From Enterobacter mori LMG 25706 (GTDB lineage: Bacteria > Pseudomonadota > Gammaproteobacteria > Enterobacterales > Enterobacteriaceae), in assembly GCF_000211415.1 (NCBI RefSeq), contig NZ_GL890775.1, positions 748,606 through 812,605 on the forward strand: 64,000 bases of DNA. The letters run 5' to 3'. The notes beneath the pieces were generated by a model. The model was not told the DNA's origin. It was given only the letters and a program-made list of their open reading frames with translations, and searched no databases. Shown piece after piece: positions 55,961 through 64,000 of this stretch; position 1 is the first letter of the stretch, and every line of letters begins with the position of its first letter. A program made the translations under genes and the position numbers.

Positions 55961-56743
55961 ATGAAAAAATTGTTGATTGCACTGGCCGGGGCCGCATGCC
56001 TCTTCACACAGCTGCCGGCAAAGGCTGACCAGCTTCAGGATATTGAGAAGCGCGGCACTATCCGCATTGCCGTTCCGCAGGACTTCCCGCCGTTTGGCTC
56101 GGTGGGGACCGATCTGCAGCCGCAGGGCTATGACATCGACATGGCGCGCTATCTGGCCAAACAGATGAAGCTCAAGCTGCAGCTGGTGCCGGTGACCAGC
56201 GCCAACCGCGTGCCGTACCTGCAAACCGATAAGGTGGATCTGGTCATTTCAAGCCTCGGTAAAAACCCGGAGCGCGAGAAGGTGATCGATTTCAGCCGCG
56301 CCTACGCGCCGTTCTTCCTCGGCGTGTTTGGCCCGAAAGGTGCCGAGCTGAAAGACGCCGCCGCGCTGAGCGGAAAAACCATCGGCGTGACGCGCGGGGC
56401 GGTGGAGGACATGGTGCTGACCGGCCTGGCGCCGAAAGACGCGGACGTGAAGCGCTACGAAGACAACAACACCACGCTCTCCGCCTACCTCTCCGGCCAG
56501 GTGCAGTACGTGGCAACCGGCAACCTCGTGGTGGCGGCCATTTCGCGCCAGAACGCGGATAAAGCCCCGGTGCCGAGCTTTATGCTGAAAGATTCGCCGT
56601 GCTTTATTGGCCTGAAGAAAAACGAACCGGCCCTGAAGGCAAAAGTGGATGCGCTGATTGAGCAGGGCATTAAGGACGGCACGCTGAACGGCCTGTCCGA
56701 GCAATGGCTGAAGGCCCCGCTGCCGGCAAGCCTCGGCGTTTAA
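55961..56743 (+). CDS. hpxF: HpxF, periplasmic binding protein of the ureide ABC importer
   Basis: 260 residues, family 3 solute-binding protein. MKKLLIALAGAACLFTQLPA with AKA-D cleavage, then GTIRIAVPQDFPPFGSVG and GYDIDMARYLAKQM. By operon position it should bind allantoate or a related ureide; amino acids are the usual ligands of the family. The start at 55961 follows GGGGAAG. The letters F-G-H-I follow Klebsiella usage by order and the exact assignment could differ. Confidence 0.82.
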   Translation: MKKLLIALAGAACLFTQLPAKADQLQDIEKRGTIRIAVPQDFPPFGSVGTDLQPQGYDIDMARYLAKQMKLKLQLVPVTSANRVPYLQTDKVDLVISSLGKNPEREKVIDFSRAYAPFFLGVFGPKGAELKDAAALSGKTIGVTRGAVEDMVLTGLAPKDADVKRYEDNNTTLSAYLSGQVQYVATGNLVVAAISRQNADKAPVPSFMLKDSPCFIGLKKNEPALKAKVDALIEQGIKDGTLNGLSEQWLKAPLPASLGV

Positions 56744-56747
56744 GTCT

Positions 56748-57413
56748 ATGGCTGAGCAACTCGATTTTTCAGCGCTCTGGCCGTACTGGTCGGAGCTGCT
56801 GGCGGGGCTGTGGGTCACCGTTCAGCTGACGGTGATGGCAACCGTCGGCGGGCTGGCAACAGGGATTTTCGGGGCGGCGATCCGCAGCGGACGCACCACC
56901 TGGTTCAGCCGGCTCTGGGGCGCGTACGTGGAAATCATCCGCAACACGCCGTTTGTGGTACAGCTGTTTTTCATCGTCTTCGGCCTGCCGAATCTGGGGC
57001 TGAAGATGACGGCGGGGGAAGCGGCGCTGCTGGCCATGGTCGTGAACCTTGGCGCGTACAGCACCGAGATTATCCGCGCGGGCATTCAGGTCACGCCGAA
57101 AGGGCAGTGGGAAGCCGGACGCGTGCTGGGGCTGACCCGCTTGCAGACCTTTATCCGCGTGGTGCTGCCGCCCGCGCTGCAGCGCATTTACCCGGCGCTG
57201 GTGAGCCAGTGCATCATCGTGATGCTCGGCTCGTCGGTGGTGTCGCAGGTCTCGTATGAAGAGCTGACCTTCGCCGCCAACCTGATCCAGTCCAGAACGT
57301 TTCTGAGCTTTGAGGTTTATCTGGTGACAACCGGCATTTACTTAGCGCTGTCGATTACCCTGCGCCAGCTGATGATGGCGGCAGGACGCAAATGGCTGGG
57401 GGTGCAGGCATGA
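56748..57413 (+). CDS. hpxG: HpxG, ABC importer permease
   Basis: 221-residue HisM/GlnP-type permease with five helices. The EAA loop is QWEAGRVLGLTRLQTFIRVV. Paired with HpxH as a heterodimeric channel. Four bases after hpxF and overlapping hpxH, so translation is coupled. Confidence 0.85.
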   Translation: MAEQLDFSALWPYWSELLAGLWVTVQLTVMATVGGLATGIFGAAIRSGRTTWFSRLWGAYVEIIRNTPFVVQLFFIVFGLPNLGLKMTAGEAALLAMVVNLGAYSTEIIRAGIQVTPKGQWEAGRVLGLTRLQTFIRVVLPPALQRIYPALVSQCIIVMLGSSVVSQVSYEELTFAANLIQSRTFLSFEVYLVTTGIYLALSITLRQLMMAAGRKWLGVQA

Positions 57414-58069
57414 TGACCACCTTTACCGACTGGGACATTATTCGCAACCTGCTGCTGGCCGGGCGCTGGACGGTGCTGCTGTCGCTGGTTGCGTTCGTCG
57501 GCGGCGCGGCGGTGACGCTGCCGCTCCTGCTGCTGCGCCTGACGGGCGGGCGCGCGGTGAAGCGCATCATCCGCGGCTACATTGAGCTGTTTCAGGGCAC
57601 GCCACTGCTGATGCAGCTGTTCCTGGCCTTCTTTGGCGTGGCGCTGTTCGGCATCGACGTTTCGCCGTGGACCGCCGCCTCGCTGGCGTTAACCTTCTAC
57701 ACCAGCGCGTTTCTGCTCGACATCTGGTTTGGCAGTATTCGCGCCTTGCCAAAAGGGCAGTGGGAAGCGTCGCGCTGTCTGGGGCTGACCTTTGGCCAGA
57801 CCCTGTTTCGCGTGGTCGCCCCGCAGGCGCTGCGCATCGGCATCGCCCCGACGGTCGGTTTTGCCGTGCAGGTGATCAAAGGCACCGCGCTGGCGTCGAT
57901 CATCGGCTTTATCGAGCTGACCAAGGCCGGGACGATGCTGACCAACGTGACGTATCAGCCGTTTAAGGTCTTTGCGCTGGTGGCGCTCGGCTACTTTATT
58001 CTGTGTTATCCGCTGTCGCGCTACAGCCGCTATCTGGAGACGAAATTCAATGCCTCTCATCACCATTAA
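57410..58069 (+). CDS. hpxH: HpxH, ABC importer permease
   Basis: 219-residue second permease with the EAA loop QWEASRCLGLTFGQTLFRVV. The ATG at 57410 overlaps the hpxG stop (ATGATGA context); a second ATG follows directly. Overlaps the start of hpxI by 20 bases. Confidence 0.85.
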   Translation: MMTTFTDWDIIRNLLLAGRWTVLLSLVAFVGGAAVTLPLLLLRLTGGRAVKRIIRGYIELFQGTPLLMQLFLAFFGVALFGIDVSPWTAASLALTFYTSAFLLDIWFGSIRALPKGQWEASRCLGLTFGQTLFRVVAPQALRIGIAPTVGFAVQVIKGTALASIIGFIELTKAGTMLTNVTYQPFKVFALVALGYFILCYPLSRYSRYLETKFNASHHH

Positions 58070-58787
58070 TCAGGTGCAGAAGTACTACGGCGAAAACCAC
58101 GTGCTCAAGGGCGTCGATCTGGATATCGACATGGGCCAGGTGATCTCCATTATCGGGCGCAGCGGGTCGGGAAAAAGCACGCTGCTGCGCTGCATCAACG
58201 GGCTGGAAGGGTATCAGGACGGCAGTATCAAGCTGGGCGGCATGACCATTACCGACCGGGATTCTCAGGCGCGTGAAATCAGCCGCTCGGTCGGGATGGT
58301 GTTCCAGAGTTTCAACCTGTTCCCGCACATGACGGCGCTGGAAAACGTGATGCTGGCCCCGCGTCGGGTGCTGAAGAAAAGCGCCGCCGAATGCCGCGAG
58401 CTGGCGCAGCGCATGCTGGAAAAAGTCGGCCTCGGTGACCGTCTGGATTACTACCCGTCGAGCCTCTCCGGCGGCCAGCAGCAGCGCGTGGCGATTGCCC
58501 GGGCGCTGGCCATGTCGCCGAAAGTTTTACTCTGTGACGAGATCACCTCCGCGCTTGACCCGGAGCTGGTGGGCGAAGTGCTCAAGGTGCTGGAGCAGCT
58601 GGCCGCCGAGGGGATGACGCTGATACTTGTTACCCATGAAATGAATTTTGCCCGCGAAGTGGGCGACCGCGTGGTGTTTATGCACCAGGGGAAAGTCTGG
58701 GAGCAGGGCGACAGCAAAACGCTGTTCGCCAACCCGCAGACCACGGAACTGAAGCAGTTCATCTCCTCCGTGCGCGGCCTCAACTGA
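58050..58787 (+). CDS. hpxI: HpxI, ABC importer ATP-binding protein
   Basis: 245-residue GlnQ/HisP-type ATPase: Walker A GRSGSGKSTLLRCINGLE, Q-loop VFQSFNLFPHMT, signature LSGGQQQRVAIARAL, Walker B VLLCDEITSALDPEL and switch His in LVTHEMNFA. The ATG at 58050 starts MPLITINQVQKYYGE; the frame is open upstream inside hpxH. Confidence 0.88.
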   Translation: MPLITINQVQKYYGENHVLKGVDLDIDMGQVISIIGRSGSGKSTLLRCINGLEGYQDGSIKLGGMTITDRDSQAREISRSVGMVFQSFNLFPHMTALENVMLAPRRVLKKSAAECRELAQRMLEKVGLGDRLDYYPSSLSGGQQQRVAIARALAMSPKVLLCDEITSALDPELVGEVLKVLEQLAAEGMTLILVTHEMNFAREVGDRVVFMHQGKVWEQGDSKTLFANPQTTELKQFISSVRGLN

Positions 58788-58800
58788 TAAGGACTTAACT

Positions 58801-60042
58801 ATGGATATCGCACAATTTCCGCAAATCAATCCGCCCCAGCGCCTGCTGATGGGGCCGGGCCCGATCAACGCCGACCCGCGCGTGCTGCGCGCCATGTCGA
58901 GCCAGCTGATCGGACAGTACGATCCGGCCATGACCCACTACATGAACGAGGTGATGGCGCTCTATCGCGGGGTGTTCCGCACCGAGAACCGCTGGACGAT
59001 GCTGGTGGACGGCACCTCCCGCGCGGGAATTGAAGCCGTCCTGGTCTCCGCCATTCGCCCGGGAGATAAGGTGCTGGTGCCGGTCTTTGGCCGCTTTGGT
59101 CACCTGCTGTGCGAAATTGCCCGCCGCTGCCGCGCGGAGGTGCATACCATTGAGGTGCCGTGGGGCGAGGTGTTCACGCCGGACCAGGTCGAGGATGCGA
59201 TTAAGCGTATTCGTCCGCGCCTGCTGCTGACCGTGCAGGGCGACACCTCCACAACCATGCTGCAGCCGCTTGCGGAGCTTGGGGCCATCTGCCGCCGCTA
59301 CGACGTGCTGTTCTACACCGACGCCACCGCGTCGCTCGGCGGCAACGCGCTGGAGACCGACGCCTGGGGGCTGGACGCCGTCTCGGCCGGGATGCAGAAG
59401 TGCCTCGGCGGCCCGTCGGGCACGTCGCCGATCACCCTGAGCGCGCGCATGGAGGAGGCGATCCGCCGCCGCAAATGCGTTGAGGAAGGCATTCGCACCG
59501 ACGCCCACCGCGACGGCGACGAGGAGATGATCTACTCCAACTATTTCGATCTCGGCATGGTGATGGACTACTGGGGGCCGGAGCGGCTGCACCACCACAC
59601 CGAAGCGACCACCGCGCTGTTTGGCGCCCGCGAATGCGCGCGGCTGATCCTGCAGGAAGGGCTGGATAACGGCATCGCGCGTCACAAGCTGCACGGCGAT
59701 GCATTGCTGAAGGGCATTCAGGCGATGGGGCTGGAGACCTTCGGCGATCTGAAGCACAAGATGAACAACGTGCTGGGCGTGGTGATACCGCAGGGTGTCA
59801 ACGGCGACCAGGTGCGCAAGCTGATGCTGGAGGATTTCGGGATTGAAATCGGCACCTCGTTTGGCCCGCTGCACGGCAAAGTGTGGCGCATTGGCACCAT
59901 GGGCTACAACGCGCGCAAAGACTGTGTGATGACTACCCTGAGCGCGCTGGAGTCGGTGCTGAACTACCTGAAGTTCACCACCACGCAGGGTGCCGCCATG
60001 CAGGCCGCTTGGGACCACTATCGCCGCGAGACGCCGCAATGA
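58801..60042 (+). CDS. hpxJ: Ureidoglycine aminotransferase HpxJ
   Basis: 413-residue class V PLP aminotransferase that moves the ureidoglycine amino group to a 2-oxo acid such as glyoxylate, keeping nitrogen that would otherwise be lost. The PLP Lys is K200 in SAGMQKCLGGPSGTSPI; GPGPINADPRVLRAMSSQLI and TDATASLGGNALETDAWG are typical of the alanine-glyoxylate aminotransferase branch. Overlaps hpxK by four bases. Names follow the characterised Klebsiella enzyme. Confidence 0.9.
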   Translation: MDIAQFPQINPPQRLLMGPGPINADPRVLRAMSSQLIGQYDPAMTHYMNEVMALYRGVFRTENRWTMLVDGTSRAGIEAVLVSAIRPGDKVLVPVFGRFGHLLCEIARRCRAEVHTIEVPWGEVFTPDQVEDAIKRIRPRLLLTVQGDTSTTMLQPLAELGAICRRYDVLFYTDATASLGGNALETDAWGLDAVSAGMQKCLGGPSGTSPITLSARMEEAIRRRKCVEEGIRTDAHRDGDEEMIYSNYFDLGMVMDYWGPERLHHHTEATTALFGARECARLILQEGLDNGIARHKLHGDALLKGIQAMGLETFGDLKHKMNNVLGVVIPQGVNGDQVRKLMLEDFGIEIGTSFGPLHGKVWRIGTMGYNARKDCVMTTLSALESVLNYLKFTTTQGAAMQAAWDHYRRETPQ

Positions 60043-61277
60043 GCCCGGCAGCAGAACGGGTGATGGTGCGTGCCGACGCGCTGGCCGCCATCAGCGAAAC
60101 CCCGGATGCGCTGACGAGGGTGTACCTCTCGGCGCAGCATCTGCAGGCCAACCAGCTGGTCGGCGAGTGGATGCGCCAGGCGGGGATGACCGTCTGGCAG
60201 GACAGCGTGGGCAATATCTGTGGACGCTATGAGGGCGCGCAGGAAGGGGCGCAGGCAGTGCTGCTCGGCTCGCATCTGGATACCGTGCGCAACGCCGGGC
60301 GCTACGACGGTATGCTCGGCGTGCTCACCGCCATTGAGGTGGTGGACAGCCTGCACCAGCAGGGGCGGCATCTGGCCCAGGCGATCGAGATTGTCGGGTT
60401 TGGCGACGAAGAGGGCACCCGTTTTGGGATCACCCTGCTAGGCAGCCGGGGCATTACGGGCAGCTGGCCGCAGGGCTGGCTGGAGACGTGTGATGCCGGT
60501 GGCATCAGCGTCGCGCAGGCGATGGTGCAGGCGGGACTCGATCCCGCCCGCGTGGCGCTGGCGGCACGCCATCAGGACGATTTCAGCGCCTGTCTGGAAC
60601 TGCATATCGAACAGGGACCGTGCCTGGAGCAGGAAGGGCTGCCGCTGGGGGTGGTGGAAGCCATCAACGGCGCGCGCCGCCTCAGCTGCCGCTTCACCGG
60701 GGAAGCCGGACACGCGGGTACCGTGCCGATGAATCACCGTAAGGATGCCCTTGCCGCCGCCGCCGAGTGGATGGTGCTGATCGAAAACACCACCCGACAG
60801 CGGGGAGGTAATCGTGTGGCGACGGTCGGGGAACTGCGCTGCCTGCCCGGCGCGGTCAACGTGATCCCCGGTGAGGTTGCGCTCTCGCTGGATATTCGCG
60901 GCCCGCAGGATGCCCCGCTGGACGCGCTGCTCGCGGAACTGCTGGCGCAGGCGCAAACCATTGCCGCTCGTCGCGGGCTGAGCTTCAGCGCCGAGGAGTT
61001 TTACCGTATCGCCGCCACGCCGTGCGATGCGCGTTTGCAGGATCTGCTGGGACAGGCCGTTGAGTCGGTGCAGGGGCGCTCATTATCGCTGCCGAGCGGT
61101 GCCGGGCATGACACCATCGCGCTGGCAGAACGCTGGCCGGTCGGCATGCTGTTTGTGCGCTGCAAAGAGGGCATCAGCCACCATCCTGCGGAATCGGTGA
61201 TGGCTGAGGATGTTGCCCTGGCGATTGAGGCGTTTGGGCGGGCGGTGAAAAAGCTGGCTGACGGTGGCGCGCGTTAA
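60039..61277 (+). CDS. hpxK: Allantoate amidohydrolase HpxK
   Basis: Hydrolyses allantoate to ureidoglycine, CO2 and ammonia. 412-residue M20/AllC-like metalloenzyme: VLLGSHLDTVRNAGRYDGMLGV (metal His and Asp), EIVGFGDEEGTRFG (catalytic Glu pair), LELHIEQGPCLEQEG (His) and SGAGHDTIALA (His). The ATG overlaps the hpxJ stop as ATGA; the longer frame from 59883 is inside hpxJ. The stop shares TTAA with the convergent ATPase gene. Confidence 0.92.
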   Translation: MSPAAERVMVRADALAAISETPDALTRVYLSAQHLQANQLVGEWMRQAGMTVWQDSVGNICGRYEGAQEGAQAVLLGSHLDTVRNAGRYDGMLGVLTAIEVVDSLHQQGRHLAQAIEIVGFGDEEGTRFGITLLGSRGITGSWPQGWLETCDAGGISVAQAMVQAGLDPARVALAARHQDDFSACLELHIEQGPCLEQEGLPLGVVEAINGARRLSCRFTGEAGHAGTVPMNHRKDALAAAAEWMVLIENTTRQRGGNRVATVGELRCLPGAVNVIPGEVALSLDIRGPQDAPLDALLAELLAQAQTIAARRGLSFSAEEFYRIAATPCDARLQDLLGQAVESVQGRSLSLPSGAGHDTIALAERWPVGMLFVRCKEGISHHPAESVMAEDVALAIEAFGRAVKKLADGGAR

Positions 61278-62389
61278 GCCACCGAACGCACCGCATCGTC
61301 GATATCCGCGCTCACCCGGACATCCTGCTCGTCAAAGACCATGCAGTGGCGATCGTCGAAGGCCACGTCTATCTTCTGCCAGGGCGCGAACTTCACGTCG
61401 CCCGGCAGCAAGATCTTCACGTTGTCATGGCCGTAGCATTGTCCAAACAGGTAAGTATTGTTCCCCAGCCGCTCCACTACTTCACAGCTAAATTCCAGCC
61501 GCGTGCCGCGGTGAAGGTCAGTGGTTAAATGTTCCGGACGGATGCCCAGCGTAACCTGGCTGCCCGGCTGCAGCGGCGTGGTGGTTATCGCGAGCGTGAG
61601 CGACTTCTGCTGCGACAACCTGACGGTGAACTTGCCCGGCTGCCAGGCCTCAACGGTCGCCGGCAGAAAGTTCATCTTCGGAGAACCGATAAACCCGGCG
61701 ACAAACTTATTCGCCGGTTTGTAATAGAGATCCATCGGGGCGCCCATCTGCTCAACCTTGCCGTAGTTCATGACCACAATTTTGTCGGCCAGGGTCATCG
61801 CTTCGATCTGGTCGTGCGTGACATACACCATGGTGGTTTTCAGCTCCTGATGCAGGCGGGCGAGGTGCAGGCGCATCTCCACGCGCAGTTCGGCATCCAG
61901 GTTGGAAAGCGGCTCATCGAACATAAAGACGCGCGGGTTACGCACGATAGCGCGGCCAATCGCGACGCGCTGGCGCTGGCCGCCGGAGAGCTGTTTGGGT
62001 TTGCGGTCCAGCAGGTGGGAGAGCTGCAGCGTTTTGGCGACCATCTCGACCTGATGGCGGATCTGATCTTTCGGCACTTTATTCACCTTCAGCCCGTAGC
62101 CCATGTTTTCGGCCACCGTCATATGCGGATAGAGCGCGTAGGACTGAAAGACCATCGCCACACCCCGATGGGAAGGGGCGATGTCGTTCATCACCTCGTT
62201 ACCGATCAGCACTTCACCCTCGCTTATCTCCTCCAGCCCGGCAATCATGCGCAGCATAGTGGATTTGCCACAGCCGGAAGGCCCGACGAATACGGCAAAC
62301 TCACCGTCCTCAATATCAAGATTAACGTTGTGGAGCGTGACGGTGTCGCCAAAGCGCTTGGTGACATTCCTCAATTGTATGTTCGACAT
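61274..62389 (-). CDS. MalK/UgpC-type sugar ABC transporter ATP-binding protein
   Basis: 371 residues, the length of MalK. Walker A GPSGCGKSTMLRMIAGLE, Q-loop VFQSYALYPHMTVAENM, signature LSGGQRQRVAIGRAIV, Walker B VFMFDEPLSNLDAELR, switch VTHDQIEAM, then a C-terminal regulatory MOI/TOBE domain with LGIRPEHL. The ATG at 62389 (MSNIQLRNVTKRFG) is preferred over 62434. It diverges from a MalE-type gene and probably serves the same importer. Cyclodextrin (Cym) or galactan (Gan) systems of enteric bacteria are possible relatives; I cannot decide. Confidence 0.85.
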   Translation of the reverse strand: MSNIQLRNVTKRFGDTVTLHNVNLDIEDGEFAVFVGPSGCGKSTMLRMIAGLEEISEGEVLIGNEVMNDIAPSHRGVAMVFQSYALYPHMTVAENMGYGLKVNKVPKDQIRHQVEMVAKTLQLSHLLDRKPKQLSGGQRQRVAIGRAIVRNPRVFMFDEPLSNLDAELRVEMRLHLARLHQELKTTMVYVTHDQIEAMTLADKIVVMNYGKVEQMGAPMDLYYKPANKFVAGFIGSPKMNFLPATVEAWQPGKFTVRLSQQKSLTLAITTTPLQPGSQVTLGIRPEHLTTDLHRGTRLEFSCEVVERLGNNTYLFGQCYGHDNVKILLPGDVKFAPWQKIDVAFDDRHCMVFDEQDVRVSADIDDAVRSVA

Positions 62390-62710
62390 CAGTGTTCCCC
62401 AGGTAAACCGCCGAGTATGTTTTACGTATAACAATTGTGTTCAACGTGGCCGGGCGGTGCAATTTGTCTGCCTTGACTATAACTTCCAGCATTCATGCGC
62501 CCTATATAGATATTCCATTAATGTTATGACGATCACACAACTTACAGTTTTATGTAGAGTTATCATGATGTGAAGGGTAGCGTATAACAAACCAAAGGCA
62601 TTTCGTGTCAGACGTGCAACGCCAGTTTAATCAGGATATATAGCGGGGTTTGTAGGGCGTCAGATGCGATAACAACCATAAAATTGTTATACCTTCACAT
62701 GAGGTTGATA
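62390..62710. promoter_or_regulatory. Divergent control region of the sugar importer
   Basis: TGTTATGACGATCACA (62522-62537) fits the CRP half-sites TGTGA-N6-TCACA with one mismatch. GTATAACAATTG (62426-62437), GTATAACAA (62582-62590) and its reverse TTGTTATAC (62684-62692) are repeated operator-like words; GATAACAA (62668-62675) is a weaker copy. Two of them lie close to the two start codons. A local repressor gene is not in the window. Confidence 0.6.
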
Positions 62711-63925
62711 ATGAAAAAGAACATACTCGCTGCTCTGATCCTCTCTACGCTCGCGGTACAGGCTCACGCCACCGCGCAGCTTAACGTCTGGGAAGACATC
62801 AAGAAGTCGTCCGGTATTAAAGATGCGGTCGCGGACTTTGAAAAACAGTACGACGTTAAGGTCAACGTGCAGGAAACCCCTTACGCACAGCAACTGGAAA
62901 AACTGCGCCTGGACGGCCCGGCAGGCATTGGCCCGGACGTGCTGGTCATTCCTAACGATCAGCTGGGCGGCGCCGTCGTGCAAGGGTTATTGACCCCCCT
63001 GAATCTGGAGGCTAAGCAGACCGAACAGTACACCCCGGCCTCGATTAACGCCTTCAAAATGGATAACGCCCTCTACGGCGTGCCAAAAGCAGTTGAGACG
63101 CTGGTGCTGATCTACAACAAAGATCTCATCGACAAGCCGCTCAACTCGCTGCAGGACTGGTATGACTTTTCTAAACAGCAGCGCGCAAAAAACCAGTACG
63201 GTCTGCTCGCCAAGTTCGATCAGATTTACTACAGCTGGGGCGCGATCTCCCCAATGGGAGGCTACATCTTCGGTCAAAACGGCAAAGGCGGCTACAACGC
63301 CAGCGACGTCGGCCTGAACAAGCCGGGCGCGGTAGAAGCCGTGACGTACCTGAAAAAATTCTACGCTGACGGGATCTTTCCGGCGGGGATCGTTGGCGAC
63401 AACGGCCTGAACGCCATTGACTCCCTGTTCACCGAGAAGAAAGCGGCAGCGGTCATCAACGGCCCGTGGGCGTTCCAGCCGTATGAAGCAGCAGGCATCA
63501 ATTACGGCGTGGCGCCGCTGCCCACGCTGCCGGACGGCAAGCCAATGAGCTCCTTCCTCGGCGTGAAAGGCTACGTCGTTTCCACCTGGAGCAAGGACAA
63601 AGCGCTGGCGCAAAAATTTATCGAATTCATCAACCAGCCGCAGTACGTGAAAACCCGCTACGTGGCCACGCGGGAGATCCCGCCGCTGATCGCAATGATC
63701 GACGACCCGGTAATCAAGAACGACGAGAAGGCGAGCGCCGTTGCGGTGCAGGCCGCGCGAGCCACCGCCATGCCGGGTATCCCTGAAATGGGCGAAGTCT
63801 GGGGGCCGGCCAACGCCGCGCTGGAGCTAAGCCTGACCGGCAAACAGGATCCCAAAGCCGCGCTGGACAGCGCAGAGAAACAGGTCCAGATGCAAATCGA
63901 AGCCATGCAGGCCAGCAACCAGTAA
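62711..63925 (+). CDS. MalE-type periplasmic oligosaccharide-binding protein
   Basis: 404 residues: signal peptide MKKNILAALILSTLAVQAHA, mature TAQLNVWEDIKKSSGIKDAV. SBP_bac_1 fold with DVLVIPNDQLGGAVVQGLL, YGVPKAVETLVLIYNKDLI and AVINGPWAFQPYEAAGINYG, closely paralleling maltodextrin-binding protein. Likely ligand an oligosaccharide (malto-, cyclo- or galacto-oligosaccharide). The ATG at 62711 begins the signal peptide; the frame is open to 62684. Followed by a stem-loop and the next gene. Confidence 0.87.
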   Translation: MKKNILAALILSTLAVQAHATAQLNVWEDIKKSSGIKDAVADFEKQYDVKVNVQETPYAQQLEKLRLDGPAGIGPDVLVIPNDQLGGAVVQGLLTPLNLEAKQTEQYTPASINAFKMDNALYGVPKAVETLVLIYNKDLIDKPLNSLQDWYDFSKQQRAKNQYGLLAKFDQIYYSWGAISPMGGYIFGQNGKGGYNASDVGLNKPGAVEAVTYLKKFYADGIFPAGIVGDNGLNAIDSLFTEKKAAAVINGPWAFQPYEAAGINYGVAPLPTLPDGKPMSSFLGVKGYVVSTWSKDKALAQKFIEFINQPQYVKTRYVATREIPPLIAMIDDPVIKNDEKASAVAVQAARATAMPGIPEMGEVWGPANAALELSLTGKQDPKAALDSAEKQVQMQIEAMQASNQ

Positions 63926-63941
63926 TTTTCTGACGTCGCAG

Positions 63942-63967
63942 AACGGGAGGCCGCTCTCCCGTTTTAT
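63942..63967 (+). terminator. Intercistronic stem-loop after the binding-protein gene
   Basis: AACGGGAG (63942-63949) pairs with CTCCCGTT (63956-63963), followed by TTATT. Such hairpins after malE-like genes partly terminate and stabilise the upstream RNA, giving more binding protein than permease. Confidence 0.75.
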
Positions 63968-63982
63968 TGAAAGGAGTTGTCT

Positions 63983-64000
63983 GTGAGTATCATCCCGGAA
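63983..64000 (+). CDS. Start of the next gene, probably an ABC permease (5' fragment)
   Basis: AAGGAG (63971-63976) and six bases later GTG begin MSIIPE before the window ends. By order after a MalE-type gene it should be a MalF-type permease, but only six codons are visible. Confidence 0.5.

Noticed and set aside
58795-60039. Long open frame antisense to hpxJ (414 codons)
   Set aside because: It mirrors hpxJ exactly, has His/Gln/Arg-rich composition typical of the shadow of a GC-rich gene, and shows no motif. HpxJ on the other strand has complete active-site motifs.

Overview
The window is a chromosomal segment of an enteric bacterium (Enterobacteriaceae). Gene content and order in the first 37 kb follow the Escherichia coli backbone almost exactly (ssuEADCB, pyrD-zapC-ycbX-rlmL-uup-pqiABC-rmf-fabA-ycbZ-matP-ompA-sulA-sxy-yccS-yccF-helD-mgsA-yccT-yccU-hspQ-rlmI, then yccX-tusE-yccA-serT). 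The complete purine-degradation (hpx) gene set that follows is typical of Klebsiella/Enterobacter-type genera. An Enterobacter-like genus (Enterobacter, Lelliottia, Leclercia or a relative) is the best inference; the species cannot be fixed by eye.

Layout. 1-4235: ssu operon for alkanesulfonate uptake and desulfonation, ssuB cut by the window edge. 4236-29432: core genes for pyrimidine synthesis, cell division, rRNA modification, envelope integrity, unsaturated fatty acid synthesis, the Ter macrodomain, OmpA and the SOS inhibitor SulA. Two core genes, pqiA and yccS, are each split by a frameshift. 29524-33535: an inserted xyloside-use cassette (GH43 xylosidase, GPH symporter, AraC-type regulator) between rlmI and yccX. 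33680-39700: yccX-tusE-yccA, an orphan peptide-binding protein, and two identical tRNA-Ser(UGA) genes that flank a 2.4-kb segment with a yjhX-like gene, a methyltransferase and an alpha/beta hydrolase.

39745-61277: a compact purine nitrogen-salvage locus. It reads hpxE-D-O (hypoxanthine and urate oxidation), hpxQ-T (urate ring opening), guaD, an allantoin-type permease, hpxS-A-B (allantoin to allantoate), hpxZ-Y-X-W (oxamate branch), hpxU (RpiR-type regulator) and hpxF-G-H-I-J-K (ABC importer, ureidoglycine aminotransferase, allantoate amidohydrolase). In Klebsiella pneumoniae the corresponding genes are reported in separate clusters; here they are contiguous. I see no HpxR (LysR) and no HpxP gene within the locus. 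Four good sigma-54 (-24/-12) promoters, two NtrC-type sites, a NAC-type site between two HpxS-like sites, and three copies of a likely HpxU operator explain how nitrogen limitation and pathway intermediates could control it. A small polymorphic-toxin/immunity pair (DUF6883-like and DUF4926-like) sits inside the locus after a REP element.

61274-64000: a MalK-type ATPase divergent from a MalE-type binding protein, followed by the first codons of what is probably the permease gene: an oligosaccharide ABC importer with a CRP-like site and repeated operator-like motifs between the two arms. No CRISPR array, insertion sequence, integrase, rRNA or replication origin was seen.
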